Shown here in pieces: positions 9,101 through 15,927 of a stretch of DNA of 64,000 nucleotides. Position 1 is the first letter of the stretch. Each line of letters starts with the position of its first letter. Position numbers and translations under genes: made by a program. Origin of the DNA: Flavobacterium sediminilitoris (GTDB taxonomy: Bacteria > Bacteroidota > Bacteroidia > Flavobacteriales > Flavobacteriaceae); NCBI RefSeq assembly GCF_023008245.1, contig NZ_CP090145.1, forward strand, positions 558,001 to 622,000, read 5' to 3'. Below the pieces are notes generated by a model, which was not told the DNA's origin, did not search any database, and saw nothing but the letters and a program-made list of their open reading frames with translations.

Positions 9101-9663
9101 ATGGTGTATAAGCCTAAAGCAGCATTCCATGTCGCATTGGCCTGATAGGAACGTACATCGTTTGCTAGATTGGTATCGTATTCCAATTTTATTTCTTTGC
9201 CTTGTCCCATTGCCCAAGGATCACCTGGAGCAGCTTGTTTGAACACTCGGTTTAGTGGAGAAGCTTCTAGTTCTTTTTCGCTATATGGATTTGTAGTACC
9301 ACCATTATAAGTACTATAAAAAGTATTTAATTCCGTTAGTGTGGTAGTACTATTTACATAATTTAATGAGGCTGTTTGATTCGGAAAAGGCAGATATTCT
9401 TTGGTTTGTCTGCCAAATTCATCATATTCTATATGGGTTATAATGTCCTTTCCAGAGTTGGATTGTTGGTGGGCTACTTGTTGAATAGGTCTTCCCAGTC
9501 CATCAAAATAACTCACTTGTACATTGGCAACACTTACATCAGGATCTGGAATCGGAGTTGTAGTGGGTTGTTTGTACGTAATGGTTTTTACCCAGTTTTG
9601 ATCAGGACTTTGTCCTAAAGCAAGAAAGGGAATTAGGGTTAATAGGTATATTATTTTTTTCAT
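6133..9663 (-). CDS. Rhs/YD-repeat polymorphic toxin, DUF6443-type N-terminus
   Basis: 1176 residues. The start is the ATG at 9663 (MKKIIYLLTLIPFLALGQ, a signal peptide); a longer reading frame runs into an interspersed repeat and is rejected. Order: signal peptide; a DUF6443-type region (residues ~20-150, with VQVSYFDGLGRPIQQVAHQQ); YD repeats over residues ~240-780 (YIYDQFGNLTYVIPP, YKYDHRNRLVEK, YDYDHLNRLINATY, YTYDANGNMTKDDN); the Rhs-associated core ([50 protein letters not shown]); and the DPDGM boundary at ~946-950. The 221-residue tip is Ser/Thr-rich with a CLLC pair, and its toxin family is not recognised. The core is nearly identical in DNA sequence to the orphan tips downstream. 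Rhs shells normally encapsulate and release the tip by self-cleavage at this boundary; that is family knowledge, not seen here. Confidence 0.85.
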   Translation of the reverse strand: MKKIIYLLTLIPFLALGQSPDQNWVKTITYKQPTTTPIPDPDVSVANVQVSYFDGLGRPIQQVAHQQSNSGKDIITHIEYDEFGRQTKEYLPFPNQTASLNYVNSTTTLTELNTFYSTYNGGTTNPYSEKELEASPLNRVFKQAAPGDPWAMGQGKEIKLEYDTNLANDVRSYQANATWNAALGLYTISIQDLGYYAPAQLYVTITKDENWTSGKNNTTEEYKDKEGQVVLKRTFNNNTPHETYYIYDQFGNLTYVIPPLAEGIASQANLDNLGYQYKYDHRNRLVEKKLPGKQWEFIIYDKLDRPVATGPAFAPFSGDPNIGWMITKYDLFSRVAYTGWYSATYPNSNGRKQMQDLYNNQSTISESKGNETINYVSTGYTNTTFPTTGFYLLTVNYYDDYAYPNAPNPVPTQVEGQTIASNVKGLPTGSWTRVLTSGGEFKGETSYTLYDDRYRPVRVYTSNHLGGFTQVDSKLDWAGKTEYTVTTHKYDTNATVLTVTDRFSYSPQDRLTQHKQQINSLQEQLIAQNTYDELGQLISKKVGGTNVSPSATGLQKVDYTYNVRGWLKSINDVNDITTENDLFAFKINYNDPENATALFNGNISETFWKTGNDNIARKYSYDYDHLNRLINATYKKGIASLNSYGESQTYDKNGNIQSLQRFGEFDDVDYTLQIDDLAYTYHTENKNQLLKVFDSTNNPRGFKDDGNGIADPTDDYTYDANGNMTKDDNKGITNIIYNHLNLPVKIQFDNGNKIDYIYNATGIKVEKKITKNNTLANQTTYLQGGFQYVGTSLQMFPHAEGYVSVVEINGANRYNYVFNYTDHLGNIRLSYSTDPSTKALEILEENNYYPFGLKHANYNMSRKAYYKSGGDLVLEEPCPSCPIDFKYNYKYNGKELQSELGLNMYDYGARNYDPALGRWMNIDPLAENSRRWTPYNYAYNNPMYFVDPDGMQAEATDPVKKIISLQKTGNVNPIQVNYNSKCLLCGTSQKTITPTSQNSGTGKITEISKMKEAERGFIYDVMTGGGTPEFTLSVTSTEISVNSQYFDSSGNKVDNISDASSLTTTTNTTVTTVNVGIGKVADEASVTKSSTTSTYKVSRKPNSELRRGYSLSDGKTMSTKPTISTAKTSSTSSTLQNVAKQEAKQNFVQGAESVVDEFKKIPGSMDRNFHESLKKL

Positions 9664-9690
9664 AACTAATAGTTGTTTCCTTTTTTTTAC

Positions 9691-9732
9691 ATTCCCCTCC
9701 TGTGGAGGGGTGCCCATCGGGCGGGGTGGTTT
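9691..9732. repeat. interspersed GC-rich palindromic repeat (REP-like)
   Basis: CCCCTCCTGTGGAGGGG hairpin followed by TGCCCATCGGGCGGGGTGG. From memory, very similar units are scattered between genes in many flavobacterial genomes. It is strikingly GC-rich against the AT-rich background and sits inside the operon, just upstream of the Rhs start. Confidence 0.6.
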
Positions 9733-9808
9733 ATTTTACTTTTTTTACCTCATTTTTCAACCATTTCTCTTTTCTGTTATCGTTCCAAGAAAGAAAAATA
9801 TTGAGCAT
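9731..9808 (-). CDS. possible 25-residue ORF between the two shell genes
   Basis: ATG at 9808, stop at 9731; MLNIFLSWNDNRKEKWLKNE then VKKVK. It lies in the ~190-bp gap between the SpvB/YD-like gene and the Rhs gene and overlaps the edge of the interspersed repeat. Only its placement in the operon supports it; it could be chance. Confidence 0.2.
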   Translation of the reverse strand: MLNIFLSWNDNRKEKWLKNEVKKVK

Positions 9809-9857
9809 GTAAATAGCATTATTTAATTACACCCATATTGGTCAATTATAAAGTTTT

Positions 9858-12800
9858 CTAATTCTTATAATGATACTTGTTTTCGCTTACTACCTTATCA
9901 TCTTTGTCCGTTACAAATTCCAATCGGTTAAAAGGATCATAATGATATCGTACAAAATTCCCTTTAGGATCAGTCATAGTACTTACACCTATAAGTGGTT
10001 TGTGTGTATAGGTGGTTATCATCGCATTGGGTAAAACAACTCTCAAATTATTCAAAGCCGTTATCAAACTCGCTTCATCTGTTCCATTAGAAAGGGTTTG
10101 CAAATTAGCTTCATATGGTTGCACTTGGGCATAGGTGGCATTTTCTATTTTAGCAATAGGTAACGTTTTATTATAGCCCCAAATATAGGTGATGGGTTGT
10201 CCGCCTTCTTGCTGCACTTCTAGTGGATTACCTGTAGTATTGTCCAGTGCATTGTATTTTATTCTGTCTTCCGCTGTGGCTGCTCCTTTGGCTGTTTTTA
10301 TAATTTCAGGCGCTAATAAGCCATTGCCCCAGTCTTTGTATTGGGTTTCTTGAGAAGAAAGGGCAATTCCGCTTCTTTTTACTTCTGTTTTTAATGGAAT
10401 AGCAATCATGTTTTTATCAATTAAAGCTTGGTTCCCCATTTCATGTGCGTATGAATACTTTGTCTCGATTGTTTGATTGTTTGAGTTGGTAGTAGACTGA
10501 CTTTTAATCTCTTTATTAATAGCGTTGTATGTGAAAAAACTATTTTGAGAAACAAAAGGAGTAGTACTAGTACCATTCTCTTTAAAATAACGAATAGATT
10601 CTTTTTGTACTAATTCTGCTCGTCCAACAATTTGAATATTAGGGATTGATTCTAAGTATCGAGTTGCTTTTGCACATAAAATCCAACCATTACCTCCAGT
10701 AAGCACATCACCTTGATTAAAATAGTTATCCCAAATTTGCTGTCCTGGAACTTGTCTATTGTTTAATTCATAATACATTCTAAGCAGAAATGCTTTAAAA
10801 GCAGAATAACTCGTATATTCTGAAACAAACGGACAATCAAAACTTGCTCTTTCCTTTAAAGAAAAGCCTAAATTTATGGCAGTATCATAATAATTGTAAA
10901 CATTGATTTCCTTTTGAAGTAATGTATCGGAATTATCATAGACTCTAGACTCTAAAAGAAGGCCTCTTTTATAATCAAAAGAAGGCTTTGTTGCAAAAGG
11001 GTAAACCCATGGAGTGTTACTAGGGTAATCCGGAAAATCAATAGGAGAAGTAAAAACATATTCTTCTTTTCCTAAAATAGGAGTGTGTAATTCAATTAAA
11101 TCTCCAACCCGATTTGTAGTATAAGTTGTGATTACTTTTTCTGCCTTAACATTTTTATATCCCACATAAGCCCCTTTGTCAGAAGCAATTGTTAAACTAC
11201 TTTGATTGTCATAAACAAGATAAGTAGTTGCATCAAATACAACACCGAGAGTTGTTCCTCCATTGCTAGGGATATAATATTTTAAATCTCTTGTAATGAT
11301 ATAAGGTTCTTTCTTTGGTTTTTGTAATTGAGAGCCACTAGAAAGAGAAGCGTCACTAGCTAAATTATAACTATATAAGGTTTCTATATAATTTTTATTG
11401 TCTTCAGAAAACTGTATCTTTTTTATTCTTAAACCACCACCTAGCGTACTTTTATTAGTTCCTGATAATCTCTTATAGTTAAAAAATACACTATAGGTTA
11501 CAGGAAACATAGCCAGTTGATTGTCTTGCACTAATTTAAAATTATACCATCCTGTTAAAACAAGATTTTTTAAACATTCATTTATAGTCTGCACATTGCC
11601 ACAATCTTCAATGTTTATGGCGTATGAAATCCTAGCGTTAGTTGCTGTAAGATCATCATCTGAAAAAGAATTAGGGTCAAATTCAGTAATTCCTCCATTA
11701 GGATCAATATAAGAATTAGGAGTAACAGGGATAACAAGTAATTTATACCCTTTAATATCATCCCGAAAAGAAGAATTAAAAGAAACTGCCTTAAAAGTAG
11801 TGGCAATCATTTGATTTCCTTCAAAATAAACTATTTTATTATTGTTATTGACTTGTGTAGAAGCAATGTTCCAACTTTTAAAAGTATATGTTAAGTTTTC
11901 AGGAATATCATCTGCATTATTTGGGTCTAATAGATCACTTCCCACATAACTATAAGTATTAGGCTCAAAATCAAAGACCTTAGACCCACCAGTTGGATAT
12001 TTGATACTAGTTAAAACACCCGTTTTTATGGCTTGTTTGTTTACATTTCGATTAGCTCCCAAAAAAGGGTTTAAAGTGGTGTTATTAGAGTTATTGTAAT
12101 AGCCCCAAAAATCTTTATCCTTAGAGTTGAATTTTGGTAAATTACCTTGGTTATAATAACTTAACAGATAATCATGTGTGTCGGTTTCATTTGGAAAACG
12201 CGTTATTATTTTCTCTAAAAATATTTTTTCAGACACACTTGTATTAATTAAAAAATCATATCTTTTTATTTCATTATCCAATAAATCTTTTATAATTATT
12301 CTTTTAAGTTTATGCCCTACATAGGCATTTTGAAATGAAGAAGAACCTTGAACTCTAGCTTCTCTTTCAAAATAAATTTTACTTTTTTTTGTTTCTATCC
12401 TATTTATAACAGAAGATTCCATTGTTGTTGTAGAAAAAGAAAAAACAGTAGCAGGAAGATAAGAAGGTGTTGAACCTGTATTAGCATCTATAATGCCCGT
12501 GTATTCGCTAATTAAATTATTATACGTCACATTGGTTGGTGTTATACTGTTTTCAATAGCAGTATCATAATAAAATTGACATAAAATATCATTTGAAGAA
12601 CTCTTAACTGCTGTTAAATGCCAAGCAGAAACATATTGATCGTATGGTTCTAAGGCTTGAGGTTGTGAAATAGATGTTGTATAATCTTTAGCATTAAAAA
12701 GATACTGATAACCATATTGGTCAATGATTGTGAAATCAATAACTTTATTATTGATAGTATCTATATTTAAAATAATTTTATGACTCGCATTTCCATCTAA

Positions 12801-13340
12801 ATCATAAGGTCTAATTTGCCCCGTAAGAGGATCTTTATGAAGATAAAACCGACCCGTTCTCCCCATAAAATTGTATTGAAATAAGTCATACTCAGTATCT
12901 TTCCGAAATCGATTAGCATTCCAAAGAAAAATTTGCTTTTCTTCATCTCCCATACTCTCATAAGTAAAAAAACCATTATTAAAAATACCATTCATATCAT
13001 CATCAGGTCTACCAATCATGGTTCTTGATATAGAACCTCCAAAGTTTAAAGCCCATCCTGCTCCAGCCCATCCTGGAATATCGTCAACCTTAATGCCTGT
13101 AGAACTATAATTTAAACCCACATTTAAGTCAAGTCTTTCATGAAGTTTCTCACCATATAACGGAATGGAAATATCAGGAGTCCCTGTATAATAATTAACA
13201 GGTACTTCTTCTAATTTCATTAAGGCAGAAACAGAAGGTGCAGGAGGAACAATATCCGTAAAATTCACATTACTAGGATCGTTTTGCCCAAACCCTAAAG
13301 CACTTATCAATACAATAGTTAGCAGTTTTGTTATTCTCAT
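9858..13340 (-). CDS. large secreted SpvB/YD-repeat-like partner of the Rhs protein
   Basis: 1160 residues from the ATG at 13340 (MRITKLLTIVLISALGFGQ, signal peptide); a TTG 21 bp upstream is less likely. The N-terminal region has VNYYTGTPDISIPLYGEKLH and GWAGAGWALNFGGSISR, the SpvB/TcB-like opening seen in Bacteroidota proteins encoded next to Rhs genes. The middle is long and poorly conserved. The C-terminus carries YIWGYNKTLPIAKIENATYA and a YD-type end (YHYDPFNRLEFVTDKDDKVV). No toxin tip and no T9SS sorting domain is present. Together with the downstream Rhs protein it would make a ~2300-residue shell split in two, comparable to TcB plus TcC (inference). The upstream gene ends 25 bp before its start. 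Confidence 0.7.
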   Translation of the reverse strand: MRITKLLTIVLISALGFGQNDPSNVNFTDIVPPAPSVSALMKLEEVPVNYYTGTPDISIPLYGEKLHERLDLNVGLNYSSTGIKVDDIPGWAGAGWALNFGGSISRTMIGRPDDDMNGIFNNGFFTYESMGDEEKQIFLWNANRFRKDTEYDLFQYNFMGRTGRFYLHKDPLTGQIRPYDLDGNASHKIILNIDTINNKVIDFTIIDQYGYQYLFNAKDYTTSISQPQALEPYDQYVSAWHLTAVKSSSNDILCQFYYDTAIENSITPTNVTYNNLISEYTGIIDANTGSTPSYLPATVFSFSTTTMESSVINRIETKKSKIYFEREARVQGSSSFQNAYVGHKLKRIIIKDLLDNEIKRYDFLINTSVSEKIFLEKIITRFPNETDTHDYLLSYYNQGNLPKFNSKDKDFWGYYNNSNNTTLNPFLGANRNVNKQAIKTGVLTSIKYPTGGSKVFDFEPNTYSYVGSDLLDPNNADDIPENLTYTFKSWNIASTQVNNNNKIVYFEGNQMIATTFKAVSFNSSFRDDIKGYKLLVIPVTPNSYIDPNGGITEFDPNSFSDDDLTATNARISYAINIEDCGNVQTINECLKNLVLTGWYNFKLVQDNQLAMFPVTYSVFFNYKRLSGTNKSTLGGGLRIKKIQFSEDNKNYIETLYSYNLASDASLSSGSQLQKPKKEPYIITRDLKYYIPSNGGTTLGVVFDATTYLVYDNQSSLTIASDKGAYVGYKNVKAEKVITTYTTNRVGDLIELHTPILGKEEYVFTSPIDFPDYPSNTPWVYPFATKPSFDYKRGLLLESRVYDNSDTLLQKEINVYNYYDTAINLGFSLKERASFDCPFVSEYTSYSAFKAFLLRMYYELNNRQVPGQQIWDNYFNQGDVLTGGNGWILCAKATRYLESIPNIQIVGRAELVQKESIRYFKENGTSTTPFVSQNSFFTYNAINKEIKSQSTTNSNNQTIETKYSYAHEMGNQALIDKNMIAIPLKTEVKRSGIALSSQETQYKDWGNGLLAPEIIKTAKGAATAEDRIKYNALDNTTGNPLEVQQEGGQPITYIWGYNKTLPIAKIENATYAQVQPYEANLQTLSNGTDEASLITALNNLRVVLPNAMITTYTHKPLIGVSTMTDPKGNFVRYHYDPFNRLEFVTDKDDKVVSENKYHYKN

Positions 13341-13365
13341 GGTGTATCGTTTTGTTTTCAATTCT

Positions 13366-14997
13366 TTATTTTTTAATCACCTTCACACTGCCGTGTTGGG
13401 TATTGGTTCTAATTTCTATAAGGTAAATCCCTTGTGGTAAAGTGCTAAGCTCCATAGGAATGGTTTTGTCTCCTGTAATTTCCATACTTTGCAAGCTTCT
13501 TCCATTTAAATCATACAGGGTAGCAGTTCCTTTTTTATATTCGAAGTTGACAATCACATTGGTAAAATGTATAGCCGGATTTGGCATGGCTTCTACCGTG
13601 ATTCGTGCTTTTTCCTCTCGCTCTTTATCGCGTAGTTTTACCACCCAAAAATCATAGCCGCCTTTTACCGAATTTTTATCTCTAGAAACACTACCTTTTG
13701 ATGTACCCGCTAACAAATAACCACCATCTCGGGTTTCAAGTAGTTTTTTCATCACTTCTTCACCCTTGCTTCCTACGGTTTGCGTCCAGATTTCTTCCCC
13801 TTTTGCATTGATTTTTAATGCAATATAATCGTTAATACCTTCTTTGTCCGATTGCAGGCTTTTCACTTTTGACTTTTGACTTTTCACTTGTGCTTCACTC
13901 TGTGCATAACCCCCTATTAAGTAGCTTCCATCCGGATTTTCTACAATAGAAGTTAAAATATCAATCTTCCCATAATTGTAGGTTTCTTGCCAATCGATAT
14001 TCCCTGTTTTGTCTAGTTTTAACACCCAAAAATCAGTGCCTTCTTTGTTGGTTTTTGATTTGGAATTAGTAGCACCAGAATTAGAATTACCACCCACAAT
14101 ATAACCACCATCTGTAGTCTGAGATAGCGCAAATAAATGATCATCTTGATCGCCACCCAGAGTGCGTTGCCATTCTATTGTCCCTTCTTCATCTAGTTTT
14201 ACAATCCAGTAATCACCTAGTCCAAAGTTGCTCTCGGTTTTATCCCCTGAAATAGGAGAATTAGAATAACCACCCAAAATATAACCACCATCTGTAGTTT
14301 GTGAAATACTTTTTAGTTCGTCTACATATTTACCCCCTAAGGTTTTTTGCCAAAGCACTTTTCCATCTTTGTCTAATTTCACTACCCAATAATCCAGATT
14401 CCCTCTACTATCTTCACTTTTACCATACACATCATCAACTCCCTTTTCATCTTTACCCGATTTATCTGAACTCGATGTACCTCCTAAGATATAACCACCA
14501 TCTTTTGTAGGTGCAATACTCAAAAGACGCTCCATACCATTACCACCTATGGTTTTTTGCCACATTTCTTGTCCTTTAGCATTGAGTTTTATAACCCAAA
14601 AATCTTCTTGTCCTTTGCACACTTCCTTCTTATCGAGTCCTTTATCAGAAGCAGAAGTACCCCCTAAAATAAAGCCACCATCATGAGTAATAGCAATACT
14701 CTGCAATAAATCCACTTTATTACCTCCAAAACTTTTTTGCCAATCTAGATTCCCATGCTCATCCATTTTCCAAAGCCAATAATCCAAATCGCCCTTGTTT
14801 TTATCCTCTTTGTTCCCGTTTTTTCCCGAAATAGAACTTCCTGCTAAAATAAAGCCATAATCTGGCGTTGCAATAGCATCATACAGATATTCAGCATGTT
14901 TTCCTCCGTAAGATTTTTCCCAAAGAATGTCTTGGGCAAACACTAAGGGTGAGGCAATAGTCATTGCCAGCACACCTAATTTTAATTTTATATGCAT
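13366..14997 (-). CDS. secreted repeat protein with T9SS type A sorting domain
   Basis: 543 residues from the ATG at 14997 (MHIKLKLGVLAMTIASPLVF, signal peptide ending near FAQ). I chose this start because a promoter lies at 15030-15060, downstream of the longer frame's start. The body has about eight ~50-residue units of the form W-QK-GG-----L-SI--T-DGGYILGG-S-S, each followed by D(Y/F)W-VKL, which suggests a beta-propeller-like fold. The last ~75 residues (MPNPAIHFTNVIVNFEY, then LSTLPQGIYLIEI and VKVIKK) are a classic Por-secretion type A sorting domain for export and surface attachment. It is the first gene of the Rhs operon. A role as surface docking or delivery factor is inference. Confidence 0.8.
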   Translation of the reverse strand: MHIKLKLGVLAMTIASPLVFAQDILWEKSYGGKHAEYLYDAIATPDYGFILAGSSISGKNGNKEDKNKGDLDYWLWKMDEHGNLDWQKSFGGNKVDLLQSIAITHDGGFILGGTSASDKGLDKKEVCKGQEDFWVIKLNAKGQEMWQKTIGGNGMERLLSIAPTKDGGYILGGTSSSDKSGKDEKGVDDVYGKSEDSRGNLDYWVVKLDKDGKVLWQKTLGGKYVDELKSISQTTDGGYILGGYSNSPISGDKTESNFGLGDYWIVKLDEEGTIEWQRTLGGDQDDHLFALSQTTDGGYIVGGNSNSGATNSKSKTNKEGTDFWVLKLDKTGNIDWQETYNYGKIDILTSIVENPDGSYLIGGYAQSEAQVKSQKSKVKSLQSDKEGINDYIALKINAKGEEIWTQTVGSKGEEVMKKLLETRDGGYLLAGTSKGSVSRDKNSVKGGYDFWVVKLRDKEREEKARITVEAMPNPAIHFTNVIVNFEYKKGTATLYDLNGRSLQSMEITGDKTIPMELSTLPQGIYLIEIRTNTQHGSVKVIKK

Positions 14998-15029
14998 AAG
15001 TGAATGGTTAATTAGCAAATTGTAAAAGT

Positions 15030-15060
15030 CAAAGCTAGTTTTTAAAAAGACACCGGTCAA
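15030..15060 (-). promoter_or_regulatory. promoter of the T9SS-SpvB-Rhs operon
   Basis: On the minus strand TTG (15060-15058), 20 bp spacer, then TAGCTTTG (15037-15030), a full match to the Bacteroidota -33/-7 pattern (TTG-N~20-TAnnTTTG). Transcription would begin near 15025, about 27 bp before the ATG at 14997. Confidence 0.6.
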
Positions 15061-15154
15061 TACGTATAAATACGTATTTTTCAATGTTTTTTGTACGTAT
15101 AAATACGTACTTTTTAACTGTTCTATACTTTTTATACGATTAATCGTATAAAAA
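15059..15154. promoter_or_regulatory. three palindromic operator candidates upstream of the Rhs operon
   Basis: 15059-15078: AATACGTAT-AA-ATACGTATT. 15093-15110: GTACGTAT-AA-ATACGTAC. 15129-15154: a perfect 26-bp palindrome centred on TACGATTAATCGTA. The first two share the core TACGTATAAATACGTA and are 33 bp apart centre to centre (~3 helical turns). The first overlaps the -33 TTG of the promoter by two bases, as expected of a repressor or dimeric activator site. Confidence 0.6.
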
Positions 15155-15302
15155 AGTTACAAAGACCATGCCTTTTTTTTATCTTTTTTTTAATAACCTT
15201 ATTCTTATAGAGTATCAAAAAGTAAAAAAGGTTGGGATGCGTATTTTCTTTTCTTAAAAATAGTTAGAAAAACACAATGAGGAATTATTTTTTTAAAGTA
15301 GT

Positions 15303-15326
15303 ACACGAAATTCCAGAATTTCGTGT
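15303..15326 (+). terminator. hairpin with T-rich tail
   Basis: ACACGAAATT-CCAG-AATTTCGTGT, a perfect 10-bp stem with a 4-base loop, followed on the plus strand by TGTTTTTAT. It looks like an intrinsic terminator or the end of a short transcript. No plus-strand gene precedes it. Confidence 0.35.
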
Positions 15327-15336
15327 TGTTTTTATG

Positions 15337-15413
15337 TTGTGATTTTTTTTTCGTTTTGAAAAAAAGTTTACAACTTTTGTAATTTTATTTTGAAAGTGAA
15401 AAAAAAATCACAA
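15337..15413. repeat. perfect 16-bp inverted repeat with 45-bp loop
   Basis: Left arm TTGTGATTTTTTTTTC at 15337-15352, right arm its exact reverse complement at 15398-15413. The loop holds a smaller TACAA-CTT-TTGTA inverted repeat. Function unknown. Confidence 0.5.
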
Positions 15414-15473
15414 GAGTAAATGGAGGGTTAAAAACTATATTTGTATAGTTAAAACAGGATTAATTTAATAACC

Positions 15474-15694
15474 TGTATAGTTGTTTTAGGACGAGTCAAA
15501 AACTTACTACTCCATATTAAAGGTTACTTAAAGGTTAGGATAAAGGGAGGATAGTGTATAGAAACAGTATGGAAGAGTAATAGTATTTAAAAAGACAACA
15601 AATTGTATTAACCAAATGAAGAATCGTTGTATAGAGTAAAATAAACAGATTAAGGAATTGTATTTGTATAGTTATTTTAGGACGAGTCAAAAAC
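15474..15694. repeat. pair of 30-bp direct repeats
   Basis: 15474-15503 and 15665-15694 differ at one position (TAGTTGTTTT versus TAGTTATTTT) and share TTTTAGGACGAGTCAAAAAC. The second is followed by another partial ACGAGTCAAAGAC copy. They may flank a lost insertion. Confidence 0.55.
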
Positions 15695-15927
15695 GAGTCA
15701 AAGACGGTGATACTCCCTATATACACCCTATCAACCCCGTATATACCCCTTATCAAAGTCGTAGTTGTGGTACCCCATGGCTTATTTTCTTTTGCGGTTT
15801 TTTGTTAAAAATGAAAGATATTTTATCACAAGAGTATAAAATGTGAGACTATTGTATTGCAACAAAAAAAGGCTACTATTTTACTGTTAAGAAGATTAAC
15901 AAGTCTGTGTGTATAACTCTCCTCAAA

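Larger units (their letters stand above)
15155..15927. other. long non-coding region with inverted and direct repeats
   Basis: No convincing gene. Contents: a 10-bp-arm hairpin with T-rich tail at 15303-15326; a perfect 16-bp inverted repeat with arms at 15337-15352 and 15398-15413 (TTGTGA-T9-C / G-A9-TCACAA); a plus-strand TATATTTG promoter-like element at 15436-15443; and two 30-bp direct repeats, 15474-15503 and 15665-15694 (TGTATAGTTGTTTTAGGACG, then AGTCAAAAAC), differing by one base and 191 bp apart. Short open frames here show no domain or signal-peptide features. Confidence 0.5.

Noticed and set aside
9664..9717. Longer N-terminus for the Rhs protein (MGTPPQEGN...)
   Set aside because: It is encoded by the GC-rich interspersed repeat; the signal peptide begins at the ATG at 9663.
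15535..15846. Short open frames on both strands in the region upstream of the Rhs operon
   Set aside because: They span the direct repeats, show no signal peptide, domain or promoter spacing, and differ in character from neighbouring proteins. Treated as non-coding.
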